Below are positions 27,772 through 36,261 of a stretch of 41,481 bases of DNA, piece by piece. Positions within the stretch are counted from its first letter, which is position 1. Each line of letters starts with the position of its first letter. The translations under genes were made by a program, and so were the position numbers. The stretch is from Francisellaceae bacterium. GTDB lineage: Bacteria; Pseudomonadota; Gammaproteobacteria; UBA6186; Azoamicaceae. The stretch lies in NCBI GenBank assembly GCA_028293705.1, contig JAQGOH010000035.1, forward strand, positions 1 through 41,481. Direction: 5' to 3'. The notes under the pieces were generated by a model. The model saw only the letters and a program-made list of their open reading frames with translations, was not told where the DNA came from and searched no databases.

Positions 27772-27993
27772 ATGAATAAAAAAATTAATGATTCCCCATC
27801 TTCGAATTTAGATATAGATTTTCCAAAAATATTACCCGTTTTTCAATTGCATTCCTTTAAAAACAATTTCCTCAAAAATATCGTCTTAAATAAAAATTTT
27901 GAAGAATATGTGATAGTGGAAAAAGAGGCCCCCTTAGGTTCCTATATATCTGTAGTTCATCAGTTTAAAAAAAGTTTTAATAATAGTCGCTAA
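27772..27993 (+). CDS. Small hypothetical protein after ubiA
   Basis: Not recognised. A 73-residue ORF beginning one base after the ubiA stop codon, with GGATGA six bases before its ATG. The sequence (for example DIDFPKILPVFQLHSFKNNF) has no membrane segment. Its position at the end of the operon and the possible SD support translation, but length and composition also fit chance. A chorismate lyase gene, which often neighbours ubiA, would be much longer and does not match. Confidence 0.4.
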   Translation: MNKKINDSPSSNLDIDFPKILPVFQLHSFKNNFLKNIVLNKNFEEYVIVEKEAPLGSYISVVHQFKKSFNNSR

Positions 27994-28179
27994 ATAATTT
28001 ATCCTTTCTTTTAACTACTTTCTCTTCAGAAAAAATTTCACTTATTAGTGTTCGTCTTTCTTGGGTCCTCCAAGCTTATAATATTGTTGAAGCTAGAACC
28101 ATTTTTCGAACTTGCGTAATTTCGACCTCTACAAGTCGTATTCAATCTAATAAAACTATAAATAAACATAATGCTTTTC

Positions 28180-28212
28180 ATAGTTTTTATTGAAAACTAT
28201 TTTTAATTTTTA
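28180..28212 (+). terminator. Candidate terminator between ubiA unit and LRR gene
   Basis: Perfect eight-base stem ATAGTTTT (28180-28187) / AAAACTAT (28193-28200), loop TATTG, then TTTTTAATTTTT on the + strand. It overlaps the last codons of the convergent LRR gene. The stem is AT-rich, so the strength is doubtful. Confidence 0.45.
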
Positions 28213-29429
28213 TTCCGAAAAGAACTTGTACTGGGTTTGGTCTCTTCCCTATTTTTAATATCCATTTTTTTAATGCGGGCGGACTCAAAATCTGCAAACT
28301 GAAAAATTATGGGCAATAGGTTTTTAGCATCACCCAATTTATTTTCAAGTTGTACTTTTAAAGCTATCTTCTGCTGGTTTTTAAAATGAGTAATTTTAAT
28401 TAAACTTATGATTTGTAGATTAGAATGTTTATCCTCATTCAAACTGATTATATTATTAATAGATTGGTATTGGCTTAAACCAAGTATTTGAGGTCTGATA
28501 TTTTGAGCTAATGCTTTAGTTCCAGCATCCCCAATTTGGTTATAGCTTATATCGAGTGACTGAAGATTAGCATTTTGAGCTAATGCTTTGGCCCCTTCCA
28601 CCCCAATTTGATTACCCCTTACATTCAGTGACTTAAGAGTAGCATTTTGAGCTAAGGCTTTAACCTCTTCCACCCCAATTTGGTTATAGCTTACATCGAG
28701 TGACTGAAGACTGGTATTTTGAGCTAAGGCTTTGGCCCCTTCCACCCTAATTTGGTTATTGCTTAGATTGAGTGACAAAAGACTGGCATTTTTGGCTAAA
28801 GCTTTAGTCCCATCATCCCCAATTTGGTTAGTGCTTACATCGAGTGACTGGAGATTGGTATTTTGAGCTAAGGCTTTGGCCCCTTCCACCCCAATTTGAT
28901 TATAGCTTACATTGAGTGAGCGAACACTGGTATTTTGAGCTAATGCTTTTGCTCCTTCCACCCCAATTTGATTATCGCTTAGATTGAGTGAGTGAACGCT
29001 GGTATTTTGAGCTAAGGCTTTTGCCCCGGCATCCCCAATTTGGTTTTGGCTTAGATTGAGTGACTGAAGATGGGTATTTTGAGCTAAGGCTTGGGCCCCA
29101 TCCACCCCAATTTGATTTTGGCTTACATTGAGTGATAGTAGACTGGTATTTTTGCCTAAAGCTTTAGCCCCTTCCACCCTAATTAGATTATTGCTTAGAT
29201 TGAGTGATACAAGACTGGTATTTTTGCCTAAAGCTTTAGCCCCGGCATCCCCAATTTGGTTATTAGATATATCAAGATTTTGTATGTAATTATTCTTGTT
29301 AAGCGCTAGGGCAATTTGTTCAGCCTGCTTAGCATTAAGGATTAACCCTGATAAATTTAATATTTTATCAGTGTAAATATTACTATTTATTAATTGGCAT
29401 AACTCTTTCAAATATTTTTGATCGTTCAT
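28203..29429 (-). CDS. GALA-like leucine-rich-repeat protein
   Basis: A 408-residue protein. An N-terminal cap (about 1-51) contains one degenerate repeat (ILNLSGLILNAKQAEQIALAL). Eleven full 24-residue LRRs follow (52-315), with consensus LNLSxNQIGVEGAKALAQNTSLQS, and then a non-repeat helical tail (316-408) ending in a polar, Ser/Thr/Lys-rich segment. The GAKALA core and 24-residue period match the GALA-type LRRs of Ralstonia effectors and similar proteins in Legionellales. No F-box, signal peptide or membrane segment is visible. A protein-binding role is expected from the fold; secretion into a host is inference, helped by the polar tail (KNREETKPSTSSFRNKN), which loosely resembles Dot/Icm signals. 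A decayed copy of its 3' end lies about 1.6 kb away. Confidence 0.85.
   Translation of the reverse strand: MNDQKYLKELCQLINSNIYTDKILNLSGLILNAKQAEQIALALNKNNYIQNLDISNNQIGDAGAKALGKNTSLVSLNLSNNLIRVEGAKALGKNTSLLSLNVSQNQIGVDGAQALAQNTHLQSLNLSQNQIGDAGAKALAQNTSVHSLNLSDNQIGVEGAKALAQNTSVRSLNVSYNQIGVEGAKALAQNTNLQSLDVSTNQIGDDGTKALAKNASLLSLNLSNNQIRVEGAKALAQNTSLQSLDVSYNQIGVEEVKALAQNATLKSLNVRGNQIGVEGAKALAQNANLQSLDISYNQIGDAGTKALAQNIRPQILGLSQYQSINNIISLNEDKHSNLQIISLIKITHFKNQQKIALKVQLENKLGDAKNLLPIIFQFADFESARIKKMDIKNREETKPSTSSFRNKN
28485..29276 (-). repeat. Eleven tandem 72-bp LRR-coding repeats
   Basis: Eleven in-frame units of 72 bases within the LRR gene. Units differ mainly at two places: the residues after NQIG (DAG or VEG) and after the Asn of AQN (TSL, TSV, ANL and so on). 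High DNA identity between units suggests recent expansion or homogenisation, so repeat number may vary between strains. Confidence 0.9.
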
Positions 29430-29809
29430 AGAATTTAATTTCCAATTAAGTTTTTTGTGAATTATGTATTTAATTATATTAAATTTATATATTATATAAA
29501 TAAGGATAAATACGCTTTTAAGTTACAGACTATTTTGTTTAATATCTCTTTATTTCATTTTTTGAAGATTAAAGGTAGAAAACAAATAATTAAACCAATC
29601 AGAAAAAGTAGTTATACACCCATACTTAATTTTTTTGATTGTAATCTTATTTCCCGAGGCGGAGCTTTTAATCGCGGGAGTAAAGCTTAATTGTATTAGC
29701 TAAAACAATTTCTCGATTTTGCATAACTTCAACCTTTACAAGTCGTATTCAGTCTAATAAAAACTATAAATAAAGATAATGCTTCTTATGTTTTTTATTA
29801 AAACTAATT
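29430..29809. other. Intergenic stretch upstream of the LRR gene
   Basis: Very AT-rich, with no supportable gene; a 77-codon forward ORF here has no SD and no recognisable features. An inverted repeat AGCTTTTA / TAAAGCT lies around 29663-29686. From about 29721 the sequence matches the region downstream of the LRR gene (see the duplication entry). Confidence 0.5.
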
Positions 29810-29926
29810 TTAATTTTTATTCCGAGGAGAGCTTGGACTTGATTTAGCCTCTTCCATTTTTTTAATGCTGGCGGACTCAAAATCTGCAAACTGTGAAATT
29901 ATGAGTAATAGGTTTTTAACATCACC
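29721..29926 (-). repeat. Diverged second copy of the LRR gene 3' end and flank
   Basis: This segment aligns with 28114-28334. Shared stretches include ACAAGTCGTATTCA, CTATAAATAAA, TAATTTTTATTCCGA and GGCGGACTCAAAATCTGCAA. Both the C-terminal coding part and about 90 bases of 3' flank are duplicated in the same orientation, leaving the intact LRR gene between the two copies. Confidence 0.85.
29810..29926 (-). pseudogene. C-terminal remnant of a second LRR paralogue
   Basis: Thirty-eight codons in frame: GDVKNLLLIISQFADFESAS, then IKKMEEAKSSPSSPRNKN and a stop. The intact LRR protein has GDAKNLLPIIFQFADFESAR and ends STSSFRNKN. An in-frame TAA lies directly before the remnant (29927-29929), and no LRR units are found upstream. 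The remnant lacks the DIKNR stretch of the intact gene. It is the decayed tail of a former neighbouring paralogue. Confidence 0.8.
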
Positions 29927-30005
29927 TTAGACACTTCATCCAAATTTAGAAATTTAAAAATTAACGGAAGAGTTTTTACATGAAAAAGTATAAAACTATT
30001 GGTTT

Positions 30006-30932
30006 TTATTGTAGTTTAAAACAAGCTTTAAAATCGTTAGTTAATTCCCGCATCAATTCAAAATATGCTTTTTCACCTTCATGAGTATGCGCACCAATGG
30101 GGTCGAGCATCCCTTTGTTAAGCGGTAAATCTTTAATTAGGGAGTCTATGATTTTGGGTTGAAATTGGGGTTCAGTAAAGACGCAGGTTGTATGACTTTT
30201 TTTAATTTTTTCTTGTAAGGTTTTTAAATGTTTAGCACTGGGTGGGATTTCTGGGTGTAAAACAATACTACCTAAGGTTTGTAAATGATATCTCTTCTCA
30301 AAATATTGGTAGGCATCATGAAAAACAATAAATTTAGATTGTCTAAAAGGAATTAAATTATTTTTTATTTCTTTATTTAAATCATCTAATTTAGCTTTTA
30401 GGTTTTCTGCATTTTTAGTATACACGTAAGCATTATCGGGATCGGCAAGTTTAAATTCCTTTGCTAAATAATCAACTATTAATTTGGCATTAATGGGGTC
30501 AAGCCAAAAATGGGGATCAATTGCATGATGGTGCTCATGGTTATGTTCATGTTGGTCTTCATCGAGATTTTCCCAGTCTTCAAAGTTACGAGGAGATAGA
30601 ATTTTAAGTTTTGGAGTTTTATCTAATTGAATTAATTTATCAGGGGAAACAGAATGTAGGGAGTTAATTAAAAAGCTTTCAAGGGATGGCCCTATCCAAA
30701 TAAAAATATCAGCTTCATCAATCAAACGGATATCACTGGGTTTTAAATGATAATAATGAGGTGAGACATTGCCTTTTAAAAGCAGCACTGGTTTATGAAT
30801 AGGGTAGACAAGGGAGCTTACTAAACTGTGAATCGGTTTAATAGTGGTTACAATTTGTAAAGGCTTTGCAATACAAGGACAGGTAAATAATAAAAGTACT
30901 ATTAATCCATATACATTTTTTAAAAGAGCCAA
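30006..30932 (-). CDS. znuA: Zinc ABC transporter substrate-binding protein ZnuA
   Basis: A 308-residue periplasmic cluster A-I binding protein that captures zinc for ZnuBC. An N-terminal signal peptide ends near CPCIAKP (about residue 23). Metal ligands are visible: His in SPHYYHLKPSD (about 60), the His-rich flexible loop EHNHEHHH (about 128-137), His in DPHFWLDP, and His in VFHDAYQYF. The His-rich loop and HFWLDP motif favour zinc over manganese. It is transcribed divergently from znuCB across a candidate Zur site. Confidence 0.95.
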   Translation of the reverse strand: MALLKNVYGLIVLLLFTCPCIAKPLQIVTTIKPIHSLVSSLVYPIHKPVLLLKGNVSPHYYHLKPSDIRLIDEADIFIWIGPSLESFLINSLHSVSPDKLIQLDKTPKLKILSPRNFEDWENLDEDQHEHNHEHHHAIDPHFWLDPINAKLIVDYLAKEFKLADPDNAYVYTKNAENLKAKLDDLNKEIKNNLIPFRQSKFIVFHDAYQYFEKRYHLQTLGSIVLHPEIPPSAKHLKTLQEKIKKSHTTCVFTEPQFQPKIIDSLIKDLPLNKGMLDPIGAHTHEGEKAYFELMRELTNDFKACFKLQ

Positions 30933-30980
30933 GCGATTTTCCTTATTTTTAAATTATAGGTTAATTAATTTAAGACATGG

Positions 30981-30995
30981 GTTATAATTTAACAT
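30981..30995. promoter_or_regulatory. Candidate Zur operator between znuA and znuCB
   Basis: GTTATAATTTAACAT (30981-30995) matches the palindromic gammaproteobacterial Zur core GTTATAATATAACAT at all but one base. It contains a TATAAT that could serve as the -10 box of znuC. It lies in the 101-base divergent intergenic region, the expected place for zinc-dependent repression of both operons. Confidence 0.65.
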
Positions 30996-31033
30996 TCTAA
31001 TTTTATTTAGGCAATTGAAAGTTAATTAACTAT

Positions 31034-31768
31034 ATGAATAAAAACGTTCTTATTAATGCTCATAATATCTCTGCCATTTTTAATCATCGCTTAGTTTTAG
31101 ATAAAGTTTCTTTAGAGCTTTTAAAAGGGCAAATTCTGACTATCATTGGTCCTAATGGTGCTGGGAAATCGACTTTACTTAAAATTTTATTGGGCCTTTT
31201 AAAGCCTACTGAGGGTCGTATACATCTAAAGCCTAATATTCGCATTGGATATATGCCGCAAAAACTCAATTTAGAGCCTTTGATGCCTCTTACGGTAGAG
31301 CGTTTTTTAAAGCTTGCTAAATCTTCCTTGATATTGGATGAGACTTTACAATTATTATCCATCGAACATTTAAGTAAGTTTTCAGTTCAAACGCTTTCAG
31401 GTGGAGAGTTACAAAGGGTTATCTTAGCGCGTGCCTTGATGAATAATCCTGAATTGTTGGTTCTGGATGAACCGGCTCAAGGAATAGATGTCAGGGGACA
31501 GGCAGAATTATATAGTTTAATTAAAGATATTAGTATTAAAAAAGGCTGTGGGATTTTAATGGTTTCCCACGATTTACATATTGTAATGTCGGGTACAGAT
31601 TCAGTTATTTGTTTAAATCAACATGTATGTTGTCAGGGTATAGCGGATGATATCAGTAAACATCCAGAATTTTTACAGTTGTTTGGCATAAAAAATACAG
31701 AAGGTTTAGCGGTTTATCACCATCATCATAATCATCATCACTCTTTAGGAGGGGATGTATGCAATTAG
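31034..31768 (+). CDS. znuC: Zinc ABC transporter ATP-binding protein ZnuC
   Basis: A 244-residue ATPase energising zinc import. Walker A is GPNGAGKST (near residue 38), the signature LSGGELQRV (near 120), Walker B LLVLDEPAQGID (near 140) and the switch His lies in VSHD. The C terminus carries a run of histidines (HHHHNHHH, about residues 229-236), a likely metal-binding tail. It overlaps znuB by ten bases. Confidence 0.96.
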   Translation: MNKNVLINAHNISAIFNHRLVLDKVSLELLKGQILTIIGPNGAGKSTLLKILLGLLKPTEGRIHLKPNIRIGYMPQKLNLEPLMPLTVERFLKLAKSSLILDETLQLLSIEHLSKFSVQTLSGGELQRVILARALMNNPELLVLDEPAQGIDVRGQAELYSLIKDISIKKGCGILMVSHDLHIVMSGTDSVICLNQHVCCQGIADDISKHPEFLQLFGIKNTEGLAVYHHHHNHHHSLGGDVCN

Positions 31769-32559
31769 ATTTTGTATCGAGAGCTCTTATAGGGGGGGTA
31801 GGAATTGCTGCAATGGCAGGCCCTTTAGGCTCTATTATTTTATGGCGACGTCTGGCTTATTTTGGGGATGCTTTTTCTCATTCTACTCTTTTAGGGGTTG
31901 CCTTAGCATTAATCTTAAATATTCATTTATACCTTGGCTTATTCTTAATTTGTATAACCGTGGCTTTTTTACTGTTGTTTTTATCCTCCATTAAAATATT
32001 AAGTTTTGATACCTTATTAGGAATCTTATCTCATAGCTTTTTAGCTTTAGGCCTCATCTTAATGACGACTATTAAAAATAATAATGTTGATCTATTAGGA
32101 TTATTATTAGGGGATATTTTAGCCATTCATACGATAGAGCTTATTTTAATTTATAGCACCGCATTTATAGTTTTGATAGGCTTAAAGTGTATTTGGCGGC
32201 CTTTATTAGCCATGACAGTTAATGAAGAAAGTGCAAAAGTAGAGGGTATTAATATAAATCTTATGCGAATTCGGCTAATGATGACTATGGCTTTTGTATT
32301 TGCTATTAGCATGAAATTAGTGGGAGCTTTATTAATTACGGCTTTAGTTATTATTCCACCCGCAGTTGCTCGTCTTTTTGCTAAAAGCCCTGAACAAATG
32401 GCTATTGGAGCGAGTTTAATAGGCGTAGTTTCGGTAGTGGGTGGCATTTACGGATCTTGTACTTATGATTGGCCTACAGGGCCTGCGATTGTGAGCTTTG
32501 CCTCTTTATTATTTTTCTTATTATTGAGTTTACAAAAAATTATAAAGTATAGAAATTGA
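31759..32559 (+). CDS. znuB: Zinc ABC transporter permease ZnuB
   Basis: A 266-residue ABC-3 family permease with about seven or eight hydrophobic helices. Typical features are GPLGSIILWRRLAYFGDAFSHSTLLG near the N terminus (seen at about residues 15-38) and a C-terminal GALLITALVIIPPAVARLF region (about 187-205). TTAGGAGG inside the znuC end provides the SD. It completes the ZnuABC importer. Confidence 0.95.
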   Translation: MQLDFVSRALIGGVGIAAMAGPLGSIILWRRLAYFGDAFSHSTLLGVALALILNIHLYLGLFLICITVAFLLLFLSSIKILSFDTLLGILSHSFLALGLILMTTIKNNNVDLLGLLLGDILAIHTIELILIYSTAFIVLIGLKCIWRPLLAMTVNEESAKVEGININLMRIRLMMTMAFVFAISMKLVGALLITALVIIPPAVARLFAKSPEQMAIGASLIGVVSVVGGIYGSCTYDWPTGPAIVSFASLLFFLLLSLQKIIKYRN

Positions 32560-32604
32560 GTTTTTGTGAGATTAATAACTCTAAGGAATAGGTTTAAAAT
32601 AAAA

Positions 32605-32680
32605 TGGTGGCCAGAGACGGAATCGAACCGCCGACACGGGGATTTTCAATCCCCTGCTCTACCGACTGAGCTATCTGGCC
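32605..32680 (-). tRNA. tRNA-Phe (anticodon GAA)
   Basis: A 76-base cloverleaf on the reverse strand with CCA encoded. Acceptor stem GGCCAGA / TCTGGCC, D arm TAGCTCAGTCGGTAGAGCA, anticodon stem GGGGA / TCCCC around the loop TTGAAAA (anticodon GAA), and T loop GTTCGATTC. All stems pair well. Confidence 0.98.
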
Positions 32681-32690
32681 AAAGAACGTT

Positions 32691-32720
32691 ATTAAACCTC
32701 AAGCTTAGTCTTGAAGTCAA
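32691..32720 (-). promoter_or_regulatory. Candidate promoter of tRNA-Phe
   Basis: On the reverse strand TTGACT (32720-32715), an 18-base spacer and TTTAAT (32696-32691) precede the mature tRNA 5' end by ten bases, a typical distance for a tRNA gene. Confidence 0.5.
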
Positions 32721-32774
32721 GATCTAGGCTTGATAAAAAAGATTAGTTTTTTAACTTAAATAATTTTTTTAAGC

Positions 32775-33044
32775 TTAAGAACTAGGAGTAAATCCGGCAG
32801 GGGTTTCGCTACCTTGTCCAAATAAAAATTTTTCCATTTCTGCCATTAGTAAGGAACGAGCATTCGCTTCTAAGACGTTTAAGCGATTTTCATTAATTAA
32901 TAAGGTTTGATGTTTAAGCCATAAACTCCAAGCCTCTTTTGAAATATGCTCAAATATTTTTTGGCCGATTGGACTGGAATAAGGAGGACGCTCTAGGCCC
33001 TCAGCTTCTTTATTAAGTTTTAAGCAATAGATAATTCTAGACAT
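32775..33044 (-). CDS. yggX: YggX-type Fe(II)-trafficking/oxidative damage protection protein
   Basis: An 89-residue cytoplasmic protein linked to iron-sulfur cluster protection. The sequence follows the family closely: MSRIIYCLKLNKEAEGL at the start (with the conserved Cys7), IFEHISKEAWSLWLKHQTML-like core, LINENRLN, and the acidic helix EMEKFLFG. It overlaps the end of mutY by 25 bases; mutY-yggX is a classic gammaproteobacterial pair. Confidence 0.96.
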   Translation of the reverse strand: MSRIIYCLKLNKEAEGLERPPYSSPIGQKIFEHISKEAWSLWLKHQTLLINENRLNVLEANARSLLMAEMEKFLFGQGSETPAGFTPSS

Positions 33045-34114
33045 TTATTTTCCTTAAAGGTAAAGGTATTAAATAATAATTTTTTTATAGGGGCTGGAAA
33101 AGCTAAATCAGATAATTTATCAAATGATTTTAAATGGTAATTATCAGAAAGATGGTTAATCAGTTTATTAAGATTTGACTCATTTAGATTCAAATTGATT
33201 ATTACAGGATGAATATCAAGATGATAATGAGTAAAAGTATGTCTAAAGGGGCTAAGAAGGATAGGCTTGGTTATTTTAAGCTCAAAATGTTTGGCGGTAT
33301 AATTAATAATATTTTGGTTAAGAGCACATTCAGGTAAGCTCCACAAGCCACCCCAGATACCTTTTAAAGGACGTTTTTCAAGTAAAACAAATTGTTGGTT
33401 AATTTTAATCATTAATAAACGTAATTGACGAATGGGTTTTAGTGCTTTAGGTAATACTTTTGGGTAGTACATGACTTCATTGGTTTGATAAGCTTGGCAA
33501 TCTTTAGTAAGTGGGCATATCTCGCATTTTGGTTTGGAGCGAGTGCAGATTAAAGCCCCGAGATCCATAATCGCTTGAGTATATTTATCGACTTTATTTT
33601 TAGGGGTCGTTTCAGCTGCTAGTTTCCATAATTGTTTAATGGAATCTGGGGATTTAATATTATCCTTAATAGCAAAAAAACGGGCTAAAACCCGTTTTAC
33701 ATTTCCATCTAAGATGGGATGAGAAATGTTGTAAGCAATGCTTAAAATAGCTCCCGCGGTGGAGCGTCCAATTCCAGGTAGGGCCATCACTTTATCAATA
33801 TCTTGAGGAAATACACCCCCATATTCTTGAACTAGAATTTGAGCGGTCTGATACAAATTTCTGGCACGGCTATAATAACCAAGGCCCGCCCACATTGATA
33901 AAACCTCATCCAGAGAAGCCTTATTTAAATCAAAAATGGTGGGGAAAAGTTTAATAAATTTTTCATAATAAGGGATGACGGTTGTTACTTGTGTTTGCTG
34001 TAACATAATTTCTGAGACCCAGACTCGATAGGCATTAATATCTTGTTGCCAGGGTAAATTAAAACGACCTGAATGATTAAACCATTTTAATAATTTTTGG
34101 CTTAATAGGGACAT
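33020..34114 (-). CDS. mutY: Adenine DNA glycosylase MutY
   Basis: A 364-residue base-excision glycosylase that removes adenine mispaired with 8-oxoguanine. Seen: catalytic Glu35 in SEIMLQQTQV, the helix-hairpin-helix ALPGIGRSTAGAIL (about 111-124), catalytic Asp136 in LDGNVKRVLAR, the [4Fe-4S] motif C190-x6-C-x2-C-x5-C206, and a C-terminal NUDIX-like domain (about 230-350) for 8-oxoG recognition. The ATG overlaps the stop of the AsmA-like gene; yggX overlaps its 3' end. Confidence 0.96.
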   Translation of the reverse strand: MSLLSQKLLKWFNHSGRFNLPWQQDINAYRVWVSEIMLQQTQVTTVIPYYEKFIKLFPTIFDLNKASLDEVLSMWAGLGYYSRARNLYQTAQILVQEYGGVFPQDIDKVMALPGIGRSTAGAILSIAYNISHPILDGNVKRVLARFFAIKDNIKSPDSIKQLWKLAAETTPKNKVDKYTQAIMDLGALICTRSKPKCEICPLTKDCQAYQTNEVMYYPKVLPKALKPIRQLRLLMIKINQQFVLLEKRPLKGIWGGLWSLPECALNQNIINYTAKHFELKITKPILLSPFRHTFTHYHLDIHPVIINLNLNESNLNKLINHLSDNYHLKSFDKLSDLAFPAPIKKLLFNTFTFKENKCLELSIA

Positions 34115-36168
34115 TATTCGGGACCAAATAGTTCATCAAACCCAAAAGCTTTTTCTGGGTTTGGTTTGCTATCAGTAGTGGTTTTTTGGGTATTTTTAGG
34201 TGGAACCTTTTTTTGTATATTATTAAAAATTTTTTTAAGGCTTTTTTCGGTAAAATCTATAATTAGGTTTTTCTTAAAATAATGAGTGGCAAACTGAAAA
34301 TATTTATTAATATCAGGATGAATGGATAAATCATTTAAGGGCCCTTGAATATCCACCGTGAGTGGGGTTTCACGCATAAAATTAGCGCTTAAGTCTCCCT
34401 CAGGAACCTCTGAATCGGTTAAAAAAGCTTCAACTTGATAATTTAGATGAGCATTTTTGATATCAAAACTGCCTTTACCCATTACCTTGTAATGGGGATG
34501 TACCAATAATAAATCTTGGTTATTAACAATACTATTTTGGATCTGGGAACTTGCTTTAAGAGCAGTAAAATTTGTGTAAAGATGGGTCGATTCACTTTTA
34601 GCTTGATTGGACCACTTTTCAAATGCCATTTTTCCTAAGGCTTTAAAATCCAAGGCAATATTGTTTTTAAAATCATTCATAATGGAATTTAAAATATTCT
34701 TATGTGATTTTAATAAGCTTTCAAGGTCTAAGCCATAGATTTTGCCATCTAAAATATGCAGATCAGTGTGGCCAGACAAATGCTGCTTAAATTCCTGCAA
34801 GGTCTTGCCTTGTGTCCTTAAAAATCCTTTAAAATGGGTCAGTCCTGATATTCCCTTATATAAATTAAAATTGCTAAGTAAATCATTAATTTCAAAATCT
34901 TGAGAATCAATACTTAGGGATAAAACTGGATTTTCAGGGTTTACATCCAAGGTTACATTTCCAAAATGTTTTTTACCGGCTATATCCATTTCTAAGGGAC
35001 TAATTTTTAAAACCCCCTGGTTAGCATTTAAATTTAAGTTTATTTGCGTGAATTTATAATGATTCAAATTAATCATTTGCCCATTTAGAGAGGATTCAAG
35101 TGATAAATTTTTAAAAAATTCAATAGGAAGTGGGGTTTCAAAACTAAAATGATGAGGTAATTGATTTAAATTCAATAAAGACATTTTAATTGAACCATTT
35201 AATTTTGCTTCATCCATTCTCATATCAAAATTGGGTAATTCTAAATAAATGTCTTCGAATTTGAATTGAGTATCAAAAGAAATGTGCTTAGGAACATTCG
35301 GTAATTTTATACTTTCATGTTTACTTAAAAAATTTAATAAGCCTTCGACTTTTAAACTAGGTTTTAAATTGACAAAAAATTTACCACTCAAATTAAGAGG
35401 TAAATCATAAGCTAATAATTTTGCAAAAAAAGAAAAATCTGCCACTTGAATTTGTTGTTGAGCAAAATCAAAATCCCAAAGGCCTTTTAATTTAATTGTG
35501 GCAAGGGGCGTTGAGTCTGAATTAATTAAATTAAAATTTGCCTCAAATGGGCTCGTTTTTTTCAAAAAAGATTTTTTAAAATCTAAATTAAGTTTTTCTA
35601 CCTTTTTTATTAATTCATGTTCGCTATTGGAGATATTAATAGTACTGTCTTCTATGGTTAAGGATTTTACCATTAAAAAGGATGCGTCAAATAAACTTTT
35701 AGAAGGGTGGGCTTGGGATAAAGGAAGGGTGGCCACTAATGCATTTTCTGATAGTTTATTAGGTAAATCTTGCTCAATATTTAAAATCAGCCCTTCTAAG
35801 GCTAAAGAATCTATAACCAATTTCTTAGTTAATAGGGGTAAAATATCCATAAATATTTTTGCTTTTTTAAGTTCTATGGATTCCACTTTGGTATCGTTTA
35901 AGGCAAAAAGAGAATGGGTATCGGTTTGAATAGATACATTATTTAATTGAAGCCCTAAATTAGGGCTCAAAAACCAATTAATAGGACCATTAATAGCTAA
36001 TTGATGACCGCTAGCCTGATAAAATTTTTGGCTAATATATTCTTTATAATCATTCGGGTTGATAAAAAGGATAATACTTACCACGATGCTAATCGATAAT
36101 AAGATAGCAATGAATAAGCTTATGCATAAATATTTTAAGGATTTGGTCATAAATCTAAATTGAATCAT
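34114..36168 (-). CDS. asmA: AsmA family protein
   Basis: A 684-residue envelope protein. One N-terminal transmembrane helix (about residues 13-35) is followed by a long periplasmic, beta-strand-rich region of the AsmA/VPS13-like type (N-terminal AsmA motif ASGHQLAINGPINWFLSPNLGLQLNNV, seen at about 49-75) and a conserved C-terminal part with LDIQGPL-like strands. AsmA-like proteins are implicated in outer-membrane phospholipid transport. Start uncertain: ATG 36168 or ATG 36150, neither with a strong SD. mutY is translationally coupled. Confidence 0.9.
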   Translation of the reverse strand: MIQFRFMTKSLKYLCISLFIAILLSISIVVSIILFINPNDYKEYISQKFYQASGHQLAINGPINWFLSPNLGLQLNNVSIQTDTHSLFALNDTKVESIELKKAKIFMDILPLLTKKLVIDSLALEGLILNIEQDLPNKLSENALVATLPLSQAHPSKSLFDASFLMVKSLTIEDSTINISNSEHELIKKVEKLNLDFKKSFLKKTSPFEANFNLINSDSTPLATIKLKGLWDFDFAQQQIQVADFSFFAKLLAYDLPLNLSGKFFVNLKPSLKVEGLLNFLSKHESIKLPNVPKHISFDTQFKFEDIYLELPNFDMRMDEAKLNGSIKMSLLNLNQLPHHFSFETPLPIEFFKNLSLESSLNGQMINLNHYKFTQINLNLNANQGVLKISPLEMDIAGKKHFGNVTLDVNPENPVLSLSIDSQDFEINDLLSNFNLYKGISGLTHFKGFLRTQGKTLQEFKQHLSGHTDLHILDGKIYGLDLESLLKSHKNILNSIMNDFKNNIALDFKALGKMAFEKWSNQAKSESTHLYTNFTALKASSQIQNSIVNNQDLLLVHPHYKVMGKGSFDIKNAHLNYQVEAFLTDSEVPEGDLSANFMRETPLTVDIQGPLNDLSIHPDINKYFQFATHYFKKNLIIDFTEKSLKKIFNNIQKKVPPKNTQKTTTDSKPNPEKAFGFDELFGPE

Positions 36169-36261
36169 GATAAATGTTTATCCGTATAAAGGAATGAAAG
36201 TAGCTAATTTTAAATATTAAATTGTATTGTTAACTTATAGCAAGTAAAGGTACAATTTATC

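Noticed and set aside
28485-29276. Regular 72-bp repeats as a CRISPR array
   Set aside because: The repeats are contiguous, in frame, without spacers, and encode LRR units.
29457-29690. A 77-residue forward ORF upstream of the LRR gene
   Set aside because: No SD, strongly AT-driven composition and no recognisable features; probably chance.
31755-31994. A 79-residue ORF overlapping the znuB start
   Set aside because: It is an alternative frame of znuB, whose own frame has the SD and family motifs.
32605-32680. tRNA-Phe as an attachment site of an integrated element
   Set aside because: No integrase gene nearby and no second copy of the tRNA 3' end was noticed in the window; neighbours are core genes.
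35498-35929. A 143-residue forward ORF
   Set aside because: It lies antisense inside the well-supported AsmA-like gene and shows no SD or family features.
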